From the NCBI RefSeq assembly GCF_020662265.1, contig NZ_VEWM01000022.1:1-64000 (forward strand): 64,000 bases of DNA, written 5' to 3'. Positions within the stretch are counted from its first letter, which is position 1. Each line of letters begins with the position of its first letter. This DNA comes from Psychrobacter sp. I-STPA6b (GTDB taxonomy: Bacteria; Pseudomonadota; Gammaproteobacteria; Pseudomonadales; Moraxellaceae). The notes under the pieces were generated by a model. That model was not told where the DNA came from and did no database searches. It was given only the letters and a program-made list of their open reading frames with translations. Shown here one piece after another: positions 1 to 10,100 of the stretch. A program made the translations under genes and the position numbers.

Positions 1-1208
1 TGTACTAGTCTCAACCTAATCTGACAATCACACTTTAAAAAAGAGTGTGTTACCCAAATTGATGAAGATGTCTAAACTTTATCAAATAAGGAATAACACA
101 CATGAACCATTCTAGCACAAATAGTAATCCAATCATCAAACACAGAGCAGGCTTACTAAACTTAGCTCAAGAGCTAGGTAACGTCTCTAAAGCTTGTAAA
201 ATAATGGGGGTCTCTCGAGACACCTTTTATCGCTATAAAGAAATGGCAGACAACGGCGGTATAGGCGCATTAGTGAATCAATCAAGGCGAGTACCTAACC
301 TTAAGAATCGAGTTGATGAGTCCACAGAACAAGCTGTCATACAACATGCCATAGACTATCCTGCTCACGGTCAGCACAGAACCTCTAATGAACTTAGAAA
401 AGTAGGTATTTTTGTTTCAGGCAGTGGTGTACGTTCTATATGGTTAAGACACAACCTAGAAAACTTCAATAAACGTTTAAAGGCATTAGAGGCAAAAGTA
501 GAAGCCGAAGGCATCCTCTTATCTGATGAGCAAATATCAGCACTTGAAAAGAAAAAACTAGACGATGAAGCATCTGGTGAGATTGAAACAGCACATCCAG
601 GCTACCTAGGCTCACAAGATACTTTCTATGTCGGTCATTTAAAAGGCGTTGGACGTGTTTATATGCAGACCTTTGTAGATACTTATTCGAAGGTAGCACA
701 TGCTAAGTTATATAATACCAAAACACCGATTACAGCTGCTGATTTACTCAATGATAAGGTATTGCCGTTTTATCAAGAGCATGAGTTACCGATGCTTAGA
801 ATATTAACAGATAGAGGTACTGAGTATTGCGGTAAGGTAGAACAACATGATTATGAGCTTTATTTGGCTATCAATGATATAGATCATACTAAGACTAAAG
901 CCAAATCCCCGCAAACCAATGGTATTTGTGAGCGGTTTCATAAGACTATCTTACAAGAGTTTTATCAAATTGCTTTTCGAAAGAAGATTTACGATAATCT
1001 AGAGTCTCTACAAGCTGATTTAGATGATTGGCTTGTTTATTATAATTATGAAAGAACTCATCAAGGTAAGATGTGCTGTGGTAGAACACCTATGCAAACG
1101 CTTACTGAGGGTAAATCCGTTTGGGCACAAAAGAATTTAGCTCAAATATAACCTGACATCTTGACCGTCAATTTGGGGGTACTGTCAGATTAGGTTTGAG
1201 CTAGTACA
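1..1208 (+). mobile_element. IS481-family insertion sequence, complete
   Basis: A full insertion sequence containing one transposase gene. The terminal inverted repeats are about 26 bp: the left tip (1-26) begins TGTACTAG and contains CAACCTAATCTGACA; the right tip (about 1183-1208), read inward, begins TGTACTAGCTC and contains AACCTAATCTGACA, with about three mismatches. Subterminal sequence is also shared (TACCC...AAATTGA...GATGTC). The left end carries an extra near-palindromic stretch (about 29-50). The left target-site duplication would lie outside the window, so it cannot be checked. Total length of about 1.2 kb is usual for the family. Confidence 0.9.
102..1151 (+). CDS. IS481-family DDE transposase
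   Basis: Transposase of 349 residues that would catalyse cut-and-join transposition of the surrounding element. The N-terminal part (about 10-60) is a helix-turn-helix of the type that binds the element ends (ACKIMGVSRDTFYRY). The rve/DDE catalytic core follows. Likely catalytic residues are D173 (SQDTFYVG), D237 (LTDRGTEYCG) and E277 (NGICERFHKT), and the typical C-terminal YNYERTHQGKMCCGRTP motif is present. The frame is intact and the gene fills the space between the inverted repeats, so the element could still be active. Family membership is firm from the motifs; activity is an inference. Confidence 0.95.
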   Translation: MNHSSTNSNPIIKHRAGLLNLAQELGNVSKACKIMGVSRDTFYRYKEMADNGGIGALVNQSRRVPNLKNRVDESTEQAVIQHAIDYPAHGQHRTSNELRKVGIFVSGSGVRSIWLRHNLENFNKRLKALEAKVEAEGILLSDEQISALEKKKLDDEASGEIETAHPGYLGSQDTFYVGHLKGVGRVYMQTFVDTYSKVAHAKLYNTKTPITAADLLNDKVLPFYQEHELPMLRILTDRGTEYCGKVEQHDYELYLAINDIDHTKTKAKSPQTNGICERFHKTILQEFYQIAFRKKIYDNLESLQADLDDWLVYYNYERTHQGKMCCGRTPMQTLTEGKSVWAQKNLAQI

Positions 1209-1566
1209 CGTAAAGCGTTACGTTAGTTAATGGTGTCATGATTAAGGTAGTGAAAGTCAAAAACAGCCATATCCCTTATGGATATTAGCCTAACGTGGTG
1301 AATGTTTAACAGACCTCACTCTTCTTTGACTATAGCTGTGATTTTTTAACAGATATTTAGCCTCTAAATTATCAAAATAAATAAATGGTTATCATCAATT
1401 ACTGGATGATAGGTAAAATTTCACTTGTTAGATTGTTAAGAGTTGCTGATAATATCAGGCGGTTTTTATTTGAATAAAATTTAGTAGATATTTTACAGTA
1501 TATTTATTATCTAACTATTTGATTTAACTTTTTATTTATCATTTTGAAGATTTTGAGGAATATATC
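1209..1566. other. Intergenic region with MITE fragment upstream of cbiM
   Basis: No gene is seen in these 358 bases. The stretch 1240-1315 matches the right-hand end of the MITE copies at 6385-6593 and 39318-39530, ending in TTTAACAGACC, and has lost its left part; the IS481 element lies just upstream. At 1325-1336 a short TTTGACTATAG motif resembles one end of the second repeat family. From about 1340 the DNA is AT-rich and should hold the cbiM promoter. I found no cobalamin-riboswitch-like structure and no NikR-type operator. Confidence 0.5.
1240..1315 (-). repeat. Truncated MITE (family 1, copy C)
   Basis: Similar to the end of the full copies: GATATTA.CCT.ACGTGGTGAA followed by an ACAGACC tip. 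The internal part and the other terminal repeat are missing. It lies about 30 bp from the IS481 right end, so an insertion or deletion event probably truncated it. Confidence 0.6.
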
Positions 1567-2571
1567 ATGCACATGAGTGATGCACTAATTTCCCCAGAGG
1601 TTGGATTGACGGGGATTGCCATTGCCGCAGCAGTGGTGGCTTATCATGGAATGAAACTGGATAAACAAGAAGACATGCTACAAAAGTTGCCACTTATTGG
1701 CATTATGGGGGCATTTGTTTTTGTGGCACAGATGATTAACTTTGCCATTCCTGGTACGGGGTCGAGTGGGCATATTGCAGGCTCACTGATGCTGGCAATT
1801 ATTTTAGGCCCGTCAGCGGCGATTATTATTATCAGCTCGATTTTGGTCATCCAAGCACTGCTATTTGGTGATGGTGGTATCTTAGCACTGGGTACAAATA
1901 TTATTAATATGGGTATTGTGCCATGTTTTATTATTTATCCATTGGTGTGGAAAACCATCGTTGGTCAAAATCTCACTCGCAAAAAGGTGCTTATCGCCAG
2001 TTGTGTCGCAGGTATGTTAGCGATGTCGATGGGAGCATTGGGTGTGGTGGTTGAAACTTATATTAGTGGTATTGCTCAGATTCCATTGACCGAGTTTGTC
2101 TTATTGATGATACCCATTCATGTATTGATTGGTTTGGGTGAGGGGCTGATTACTTCGGCGGTGGTGTGGTTTGCCATGCAACAAAATATGATTCAAAATG
2201 ATAATCTGACCCGCCAACCACTCAAAAAATCTACTGTGATTGGGGCTGTGGTCGGGCTGATGATACCTGTGATTGCGTTGACATGGTTTGCGTCTTCTCA
2301 GCCTGATGGTTTGGAGTGGTCATTGGAGCGTAGCTCTGCTCAGCTTGCTGAAGATGCACCACCGACAGCGATACATCAATTTGCCCAAAATCTACAAGAG
2401 AAAACGACCATCATGCCAGATTATACGTTTGGTAGTGAAGCAGAGTCAGATACTGCGGAGCAGGTGAATTATATGCTGATTGCTTTGATTGGCTCAATGA
2501 TTATGGTGGCATTTTTAAGTGTCATTAGCGGTGGTATTTATTTATCTCGACGTAAAAAGATAGCGAAATAA
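1567..2571 (+). CDS. cbiM: CbiM-type cobalt/nickel ECF transporter substrate-binding membrane subunit
   Basis: Substrate-capture membrane protein (334 residues) of a group I energy-coupling-factor importer for Co2+ or Ni2+. The start is supported by GAGGA seven bases upstream. Its N-terminus begins Met-His (MHMSDALISP), the conserved metal-binding N-terminus of CbiM/NikM. About seven hydrophobic segments follow, with GTGSSGHIAG near residues 64-72. A C-terminal extension with PDGLE (246-250) and a final membrane helix (about 302-326) corresponds to a fused CbiN/NikN-like part. It is the first gene of a cbiM-cbiQ-cbiO operon. Whether the ion is cobalt or nickel cannot be told from sequence; no Co/Ni enzyme is encoded in the window. 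Confidence 0.9.
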   Translation: MHMSDALISPEVGLTGIAIAAAVVAYHGMKLDKQEDMLQKLPLIGIMGAFVFVAQMINFAIPGTGSSGHIAGSLMLAIILGPSAAIIIISSILVIQALLFGDGGILALGTNIINMGIVPCFIIYPLVWKTIVGQNLTRKKVLIASCVAGMLAMSMGALGVVVETYISGIAQIPLTEFVLLMIPIHVLIGLGEGLITSAVVWFAMQQNMIQNDNLTRQPLKKSTVIGAVVGLMIPVIALTWFASSQPDGLEWSLERSSAQLAEDAPPTAIHQFAQNLQEKTTIMPDYTFGSEAESDTAEQVNYMLIALIGSMIMVAFLSVISGGIYLSRRKKIAK

Positions 2572-2652
2572 GTAACTTACACCATTACATGACACCAGTA
2601 CAAGACAGCATACAATCATGATAAAAGTTGGGCTTAGGAGTTTTATAAGAGC

Positions 2653-3435
2653 ATGCTAGACTTGCAAAAAGCCCATATCGCTTGGCAAAAGGTAGATGAT
2701 TATGCGTTGCGTCGTCATCTACTCTCAGAAGTCGACCCCAGAGTCCAGCTTGTTTTGACATTTTTGTTTGTCTTTATGATTGTGCTGTCCTCACCTCATC
2801 GCCCTCAGCAACTTTTGTTGTTTTTTCCTTATATACTGCTACAAGCCAAATTGGTTGGCATGTCTTTACGTTGGCTGGTACGGCGGATTGCCATTATTTT
2901 ACCTTTTGTGTTGTTTATTGGGATTTTTAGTCCGTGGCTAGAGCGAGGTCAGCAGTTTGAGGTGTTGGGTTATTCGCTATCCGTTGGCTGGCTAACCTTA
3001 GTTTCTATTACGTTACGTGCCATATTGTGTGTGTCATTGGGTATTATTTTGTTGGCAAGCTGTGGCATTATCGGTATTAGTGAGGGTTTGCGAAAGCTGA
3101 AATTCCCCAAAGTGTTTTGTTTGACGCTATATTTTATTTACAATTATTTTTCATTATTGTTGCAAGATATGGCACAGGTACAAAAGGCGTATTTGCTCCG
3201 TAAATTTTCCAAAAAGCAACGCATTGCATGGCGAGATTACCAAGAGATACTCAAGGCGTTTTTTATCCGTAGTTGGTTGCGTAGTAATCGTATCCATCAA
3301 GCGATGCAGTGTCGCGGGTTTGATGGTCGTTTGTATCAGCACCGCAAGTATGACCGTTATGCGTCGCTGGCGTGGTTGGGGCTGTCGCTGGTTTATTTGG
3401 GTGGGTGTTATTTGTTTTATGTTTATACAAGTTAA
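2653..3435 (+). CDS. cbiQ: CbiQ-type ECF transporter transmembrane subunit
   Basis: The T-component (260 residues) couples the ATPase to CbiM. Several hydrophobic helices lie between residues 30 and 150 and one at the C-terminus. The cytoplasmic region has the coupling-helix style of CbiQ (RSWLRSNRIHQAMQCRGFDGR, containing the A-x-x-x-R-G signature as AMQCRG). AGGAG stands upstream of the ATG. The gene ends nine bases before the GTG of cbiO, showing translational coupling. The importer is complete in gene content (M with fused N, Q, O). Confidence 0.9.
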   Translation: MLDLQKAHIAWQKVDDYALRRHLLSEVDPRVQLVLTFLFVFMIVLSSPHRPQQLLLFFPYILLQAKLVGMSLRWLVRRIAIILPFVLFIGIFSPWLERGQQFEVLGYSLSVGWLTLVSITLRAILCVSLGIILLASCGIIGISEGLRKLKFPKVFCLTLYFIYNYFSLLLQDMAQVQKAYLLRKFSKKQRIAWRDYQEILKAFFIRSWLRSNRIHQAMQCRGFDGRLYQHRKYDRYASLAWLGLSLVYLGGCYLFYVYTS

Positions 3436-3444
3436 GGAGAGCCA

Positions 3445-4185
3445 GTGAGCCATCATTTAATTACGTTTTCGGATGTTTGTTTTAGTTATCCAGATGGCAC
3501 ACAGGTATTAAAAGGGGTCAGCTTTCAGATACATCATGGCGAAAAAGTGGCGTTGGTTGGGGCAAATGGGGCAGGGAAGTCAACGCTGATTAATTTGCTA
3601 TCAGGCTTTTATCAGCCCAGCTCAGGCTATATTGCGTTGGGTGATATTAAGGTAACGCCTGCCACCATTGAGACTGTAAGACGTACGATTGGTTTTACGT
3701 TTCAAAACCCTGATGACCAGTTATTTATGCCGACTGTGTTTGATGATGTGGCGTTTGGCTTGGTAAATATGGGCGTTGAAGGGGAAGACTTGGAGCGACA
3801 AGTTATGTCAGCCTTGCGTCGAGTTGGGGTGGAGCATTTGGCAGAGCGTCCACCGTATCGCTTATCAGGTGGACAAAAGCGGTCAGTAGCATTGGCAGGG
3901 ATTTTGGTGATGGAGCCATCGGTATTGGTGCTAGATGAGCCGAGCAATGCCCTAGACCCGCAAGCCCGAGAAAACCTATTGGAGCAGTTAACCGCATTTA
4001 CCCATAGCCAGTTGATAGCCACGCATGACCTTGATTTGGTGCTAGATATTTGTGATAGGGTCATTGTATTGAGTCAGGGTGAGGTGCTGTCTAATGCCAC
4101 CCCAGCCGAGACATTCAGTAATTTGGAGTTATTACAAGCCAGTTCGCTTGGTTTGCCATTAAAGATGCAGGGCAAAAAGATATAG
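3445..4185 (+). CDS. cbiO: CbiO-type ECF transporter ATPase
   Basis: ATP-binding subunit (246 residues) powering the CbiMQ importer. It has Walker A GANGAGKST (39-47), a Q-loop FQNPDDQLF typical of ECF ATPases, the signature LSGGQKR, Walker B VLVLDEPSNALDP and the switch histidine in ATHDLDL. It starts with GTG at 3445, preceded by AAGGAGA (3434-3440). It is the last gene of the operon; a palindromic repeat element lies directly after it. Confidence 0.93.
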   Translation: MSHHLITFSDVCFSYPDGTQVLKGVSFQIHHGEKVALVGANGAGKSTLINLLSGFYQPSSGYIALGDIKVTPATIETVRRTIGFTFQNPDDQLFMPTVFDDVAFGLVNMGVEGEDLERQVMSALRRVGVEHLAERPPYRLSGGQKRSVALAGILVMEPSVLVLDEPSNALDPQARENLLEQLTAFTHSQLIATHDLDLVLDICDRVIVLSQGEVLSNATPAETFSNLELLQASSLGLPLKMQGKKI

Positions 4186-4195
4186 ATATAGGGTG

Positions 4196-4302
4196 TATAG
4201 TCAACGAACTTGATAACTGTTACGGTGTTAGGCTCGCTTGCTGTACAACCGTACTATCTGCACTCGCCTGCCTTGTACCAGTTTATAACTTCGCTGACTA
4301 TA
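4196..4302. repeat. Palindromic dispersed element (family 2)
   Basis: Ends are inverted repeats: TATAGTCAACGAACTT on the left and AACTTCGCTGACTATA on the right. The core TTACGGT...GCTTGCTGTAC...GTACTATCT is shared with the element at 60759-60861. It lies between convergent genes (cbiO and the acyl-CoA synthetase) and could also act as a folded transcription end. There is no coding capacity. Confidence 0.65.
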
Positions 4303-4310
4303 GGTATAAG

Positions 4311-6311
4311 CTAACTGACTTCACTGGCTATGGTTAACTGCCCAATCAGATGTTGGGCTTGCTCTAGCTGTTCTCGGTTATCCACAACCACTTTGGTAAT
4401 AAATCCATATTTGGCATGTTCAGGTGTGCTAATAGTAGCCTTGATATTATGCTCGCTAAGCATCTGCTCTACGGTGGCGACATTTGCCAAACGTTTGAGG
4501 GCAGGCTTAAACACTTTACCCACTGGCGTTAGTGGCATTTCATCAATAATATGAATCTCTTTGGGGATAGCGGCACGTTCACCAATGTTTGTTTGGCAGT
4601 AGGTTTGTAGTGCCTCAATGTCGATGGTGGTATCAGGTTTGGGTTGCACATACAAAATTGGTAACTCCCCTGCATAGACATCAGGCTTACCGATAGCGGC
4701 ACACAACGCCACCCCCTCAAACTGATACACTGGCCCTTCGATAAGTTTGGGGTCGATATTATGCCCACCACGGATAATCAGCTCTTTTTTACGCCCAGTT
4801 AAAAAGAAAAATCCATCACTGTCTTGGTAGCCTAAGTCGCCTGTATTAAGCCATCGATTACCTGCATCATCAGTAAACCAAATATCAGCATTTTGGCTGT
4901 CAATATAATAGCCGACAAACACATTATCACCACGAATGGCAACCACGCCAACTTCATCTACATTGGCATGACGCTCAAAGTTGCCCGAGTCATCAATAAT
5001 GGCAACCGTCATTGGCTGATAGGGGAAAGGTCTGCCGATTGAGCCAATTTTACGTTGACCATCTTTGGGGTTGGTTGAGCTTCCGCAGTTACCTTCGGTC
5101 ATGCCGTAGGCTTCCAAAATGGTGATGCCCGTTTGTGCTTCAAACTGTTTAAACACTTCAACTGGCATCGGAGCGGCACCACAGAGGCAATACTCCAAAC
5201 TGCTGACATCGCACCCTTCGCTCGCTACATTCAGTAAGGCACTGTATAGGGTCGGCACACCACTAAAGAAATTGACCCGATAATATTCAATGATACGCCA
5301 AAAGTTATCAATCATACCTTCGCCACGGTAGCCTTGAGGTGTGGCTAGCAGAATATGCCCGCCTACAGACAAAGGTAATGCACCTGTCACCATTAACGCA
5401 TTGACGTGAAACAATGGCAAACCACACATGACCGTTTTGCCATGTCCGACCACATCATCACCTAATACTGCTCGTACTTGCAACACATTGGAAACTTCAT
5501 TTTTGTGCTGACGCATGGCGATTTTGGGGCGACCTGTTGTGCCTCCCGTACAGAAAAATGAAGAGAAACTTTCAGCATGACGGTGTTTTTGTGGATTATT
5601 GGCAAAGGTGAGTTTGTCTTTGGGTTGTGTCGCTAGGGCGATTGTCCAGTGATGATGCTGAATGTGTGTAGGCAGTCCTGCTTCATAGCCAAATAGTAGC
5701 GATTGCCAGCCATTTTCTGCTAGGCTTTGCTTGTATTGTAGTAGTTTGGCAGGTAAGGATTTTTTACCCAGTACATGGTCAGCCAGATTGATGGTAATAA
5801 TGTGAGCCAATGTCGGCACATGCTTGGCGATGTATTGTGCCTTTTGCCAAATCTCAACTTTGGGGAAGGGAGCAAGGGTAATCAATGCTCGAGCTTGAGC
5901 GGTGCTGAGTAGGTCACTGATAACTTCAGGTTCTAGCAAAGGGTTGATTGGCATGATGATATGGCGAGTTTGTACCCCAAAGATGCTAATAAAGGCTTCG
6001 GGCAGATTGGGCAATAGCATGGCAATGACGGCATCATTTTCAAGGTTAAGTGAGTCGATAAAGTTGCCCACTTGATGTACTTGTGCCAAAAACTGAGCAT
6101 AGCTGAGCGATTCATGCGTTTGGTAATTATCATCAGTGGCTTGCAAAAAGTAGCTTAACGCAGGGGCGGTGGGGTCGATGTCATGCCCTGTTTTGAGTAG
6201 CTCATAGGTGGTTGGGGTGTCGCTGAGTTTTTGCTGATAAGTGGCACTGTCCATAAATTTGGCGACATCAGTAGTTTGGTCAGTTTGTACGGGCTGTTTT
6301 AAAGTGCTCAT
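4311..6311 (-). CDS. AMP-forming acyl-CoA synthetase
   Basis: Large acyl-adenylate-forming enzyme (666 residues), expected to activate a carboxylic acid with ATP and join it to CoA. Motifs in order: phosphate loop TGGTTGRPKIA; EAYGMTEGNCGSS (adenine-binding region); NTGDLGYQDSDGFFFLTGRKKELIIRGGHN (hinge and ribose region); and PLTPVGKVFKP with the C-terminal catalytic lysine. The N-terminal half is longer than in typical fatty-acyl ligases, as in a subgroup of proteobacterial 620-670-residue acyl-CoA synthetases. Substrate unknown. It stands alone on the minus strand, followed by a repeat element and preceded by a long non-coding stretch. Confidence 0.85.
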   Translation of the reverse strand: MSTLKQPVQTDQTTDVAKFMDSATYQQKLSDTPTTYELLKTGHDIDPTAPALSYFLQATDDNYQTHESLSYAQFLAQVHQVGNFIDSLNLENDAVIAMLLPNLPEAFISIFGVQTRHIIMPINPLLEPEVISDLLSTAQARALITLAPFPKVEIWQKAQYIAKHVPTLAHIITINLADHVLGKKSLPAKLLQYKQSLAENGWQSLLFGYEAGLPTHIQHHHWTIALATQPKDKLTFANNPQKHRHAESFSSFFCTGGTTGRPKIAMRQHKNEVSNVLQVRAVLGDDVVGHGKTVMCGLPLFHVNALMVTGALPLSVGGHILLATPQGYRGEGMIDNFWRIIEYYRVNFFSGVPTLYSALLNVASEGCDVSSLEYCLCGAAPMPVEVFKQFEAQTGITILEAYGMTEGNCGSSTNPKDGQRKIGSIGRPFPYQPMTVAIIDDSGNFERHANVDEVGVVAIRGDNVFVGYYIDSQNADIWFTDDAGNRWLNTGDLGYQDSDGFFFLTGRKKELIIRGGHNIDPKLIEGPVYQFEGVALCAAIGKPDVYAGELPILYVQPKPDTTIDIEALQTYCQTNIGERAAIPKEIHIIDEMPLTPVGKVFKPALKRLANVATVEQMLSEHNIKATISTPEHAKYGFITKVVVDNREQLEQAQHLIGQLTIASEVS

Positions 6312-7186
6312 ATTCCCTTATCCTTTGTCCTATTTTGAAGTGCTGAATATACTTTAATATAAAATACTTATGCTTAAGATACTAGGATCTGTTGAACATT
6401 CACCCCGTTAATCTAGTATTTTCAAAGGATACAGTTGTTTTTTTACTTTTGTGTAAAAATTGGCTAAATTTGCCTTATTCTGCGTTAATGAACTGGTTAA
6501 TATCTCTGCTTTTATTAACAAGAGCTACCTGCGTTCATTGCCTTGACTAAGGCAAATTTCCCTCAATTTTTTCTATGAATATTCAACAGACCCTAGGTCT
6601 ATATTATCTTGAATTGGTTATAGAGCCTAAGTCAATCCCAGATAAATCAAGCTTCTATCGGTATAAGCTGAGAAAAATAGATATAAAATACATCTAGCTT
6701 TTGTGAGAGTATATTAAAAATGTTATGATATGCGGTGCTATGGCTCATGGTGGCAGATAGCATCAGATTTATTTTATGGCGTTTTCGTTATACATAAATA
6801 CATAACACACTAGGCAAACCTTTACCGACACTTTATAGATGATTTCTATAGTTTAAGCTTCATTGTCGCAATTAAGATTACCCAAACCCCATCATTTATC
6901 GCATTAATTAGGCAGGTTCTGATTGATACGATAGAGTAGGGGTATTTTTTATTGTATTGACAAAAAATCAAACAACTCCAGATAGGGACGGTTACATGCG
7001 TTGCGGTGCTTTTATAAGCCTTTGCAAACATTAACTCTACACAGTAGTAAGTTAATCAGATAAGGTAGTAAAGAGACAAGAATGACAAAGTAACTATGAA
7101 CCAGCCCTAAGTTTTAGACAATTTAGCGACTTCAAGCCAGTATGGGTAGTAATACTTACTGACTGAGTCCACATTTAAGGATAGGT
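6312..7186. other. 875-base divergent intergenic region with a MITE
   Basis: No convincing gene. A complete MITE occupies 6385-6593. The rest (6594-7186) is AT-rich, without recognisable RNA genes or protein-like reading frames; the one short minus-strand ORF (6846-7031) lacks a ribosome binding site and protein-like composition. The promoters of the two divergent neighbours must lie here. Confidence 0.5.
6385..6593 (-). repeat. MITE, family 1, copy A (TA-flanked)
   Basis: Non-coding element of about 209 bp. The left tip is GGATCTGTTGAACATTCACC; the right tip, read inward, is GGGTCTGTTGAATATTCA. TA dinucleotides flank both sides (6383-6384 and 6594-6595). Read on the minus strand it aligns along its length with the element at 39318-39530, including the shared stretches TTAGTCAAGGCAATGAA.GC and TTCATTAACGCAGAATAAGG. 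TA flanks suggest mobilisation by an IS630/mariner-type transposase, which is an inference. Confidence 0.8.
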
Positions 7187-10100
7187 ATGATTGACACAGA
7201 TTTTTCTCCAGACCTCACACTACACCCTGCTTTTAAACTCATTGAGCATCGTCACATTGATGCGTTGTCATTAGATGTGTTGATTAGTCAGCATAGCCAG
7301 ACGGGAGCGATGCATTATCATCTAGCGCATCCAAGTAGTGAAAATGCGTTTTTGGTAGGTTTTCGTACTCAGCCGATGGATTCTAAAGGTGAGGCACATA
7401 TTTTGGAGCATGTGGCATTGTGTGGCTCAAAAAAATACCCTGTACGTGATCCGTTTTTTTCGATGATTAAGCGTTCGTTAAATACTTTTATGAATGCGAT
7501 GACGGCTGCAGACTGGACAGCTTATCCTTTTGCTACCCAAAATAAAAATGACTATTTTAACTTGCTGTCAGTATATTTAGATGCGTCCTTCTTTCCCAAT
7601 ATTCATCCGTTAGATTTTGCGCAAGAGGGTATCCGTGTTGAGCTAGATGAAAATGACAATGCGCAGTTTAAAGGCATTGTGTTTAATGAAATGAAAGGGG
7701 CGATGAGTGGTGAAATTGACCAGCTATATCATACCGTAGCGCATCATCTATTTCCAACAACAACCTATCACTATAACTCAGGTGGTGACCCTGCGGATAT
7801 TCCTGATTTGACTCACCCTGAATTGATTGATTTTCATCAAAGTCATTATCATCCTTCAAATAGTGTGATTATGAGCTTTGGTAATATTCCTGCTGTGGAG
7901 ACTCAGACACGGCTACATGAAGATGCGTTAAAGCAGTTTGAAACTGGTAAAAAACATATTTCCCGTCCAGAGCATCGTTTTACTGCTCCGATTGCTGTGA
8001 CAGAAACCTATACCGCAGAGGAAGAAGGTGCTGGCAAGACGCATCATGTTATTGCATGGTTATTGCCTGCTATTACTGACCCAAAACAGCGTTTGGCGTT
8101 GCGTTTACTTGAAGGGCTGTTGATTGAACATGCAGGGTCACCATTACGTGCATATTTAGATAGCCATGAGCTTGGTAGTGCGCCCAGTCCATTGCTTGGG
8201 CTTGATGACAGCCATTATGAAATGGTGTTTTATACAGGGCTACGTGGCTCAGATCCAGAGCATGCTGAAGCGGTAGAGCAGGGGATATTGGATTTACTCA
8301 AGCAAGTAGCAGACAATCCGATTGATGATGAAAGTATCGAAACAATTTTACACCAGATTGAGATTGACCAACGCCACATCGGTGGTGACAGCATGCCTTA
8401 TGGTCTAAACTTAATGTTGGAAGGCTTTAGCACCGCCATTCATGATGGCAATCCGATTGATGTTTGGGAAGTTGATGAGCATCTGGCATGGCTACGTGAG
8501 CAGGTTAAAGACCCAAGCTGGCTACCAAGTTTGATTCAAGCTCATCTACTTGATAACCCACATCGTGTGCGGGTTACCTTGACACCAGATGCACAAAAAT
8601 CAGCAAAAATCGCGGCGGCAGAGCAAGCGCGCTTAGATACATTGGTTGCTTCTTTATCAGATGCAGAAAAACAACAGTTACGTGAGCAAGCATTAGCGCT
8701 AGAAGCACGACAAAATGCAGAAGATGACTTGAGCTTGCTTCCTAAAGTTGGTATTGAAGATGTTCCTGAAACTGTGAAGCTTAGTGAGGGTGTGCAAAAA
8801 ACGGTCAAACTTGAAGGGCGAGATAGCACCTTATTTCAATATGAAGCAGGGACGAATGGACTGTATTACTACCAAGTCATTATTCCCCTAAACTCAAAGG
8901 TTCTGGTCAGTGCAGATAGTGCCCATCAGCTACCAGCAGACGATGTTATTAATCACCCATTATTACCTTTATATTTAGGCTTACTTTCTGAGTTAGGTAC
9001 AGATACCATGAGTGCGCGTGAAATGCAGGCTTTGCAAGCGGCACATTCATCAGGTGTTACTGCACGTATCAGTCAGCGTACCAGTATTGATGAAAGCAAT
9101 CAGATTGCCAGTTATTTTGTGATGGCAACACGTGCGCTTAATCGTAAAACAGAAGCGGTAGATTTGCTTAAAGAAGTCATGATGCATACTGTCTTTAGTG
9201 AACAGGCTCGTATCAAAGAGTTATTGCGTCAAAAACAAGCAGGTTGGCAGTCGCGTTTAGCTAATGCTGGACATGCTTATGCACTACAAACTGCCAGTCG
9301 TAATATGAGTCGTCAAGCACAGCTTGAATATGTACGCAGTGGTCTACCTGCGCTCAATGCACTCACTGCATTTTTGGCAGATGCAAAAGAAGATGACAGC
9401 AAATGGGACACATTGGCAAATAGTCTGATGGCATTGCATCAACATATTATTAACTTACCCAAGCATGCTTTGATTATCTGCGAAGCTGACCAAACCCAGC
9501 GTCTCAGTGATTTAATTGTCCAAAGCTGGCAAGAAACAACACCTGCTAAAGCGAATAGTGTTAGTAACGAAATCAATACTGGCATTCCAGAAGAGTTTTG
9601 TGAGCTGGCATTAGCAGAGATAGCAGATGAAGTTGTTTTAGATGAAGACATAGCGTGGTTAGTAGCGACCAATGTTTATCACAATGCTTCTGTCTATCCT
9701 GCTGTGCCTGCTGACCATCCAGATACTGCACCGTTGATGGTACTTGCCCCTTACTTACGCAATGGTTATCTACACAGTGCTATTCGTGAAAAAGGCGGTG
9801 CTTATGGTGGTGGGGCAGGCTACGATGCTAACGCCTGTGCTTTTAAATTCTTTAGCTACCGTGATCCGCATTGTAGTGAGACTTTTGCTCACTTTGAGCA
9901 AAGCGTACATTGGCTACTGAATGAGCCACAAAATGATGCGCAACTAGAAGAAGCAATACTTGGTATTATCTCAGCGATGGACAAACCGGGCTCACCTGCT
10001 GGTGAGGCAGTCAAAGCTTGCTTTAGTGGATTGCATGGGCGTGATGCACAGTGGCAACAGCAAATGCGTGCTAATATTCTAGCGGTTACTTTAGCCGATT

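Noticed and set aside
1209..1566. Cobalamin riboswitch upstream of cbiM
   Set aside because: No B12-box-like or conserved paired elements could be recognised; part of the region is a MITE fragment.
6846..7031. Minus-strand 61-codon frame in the 6.3-7.2 kb gap
   Set aside because: No ribosome binding site, no protein-like pattern and AT-rich random composition.
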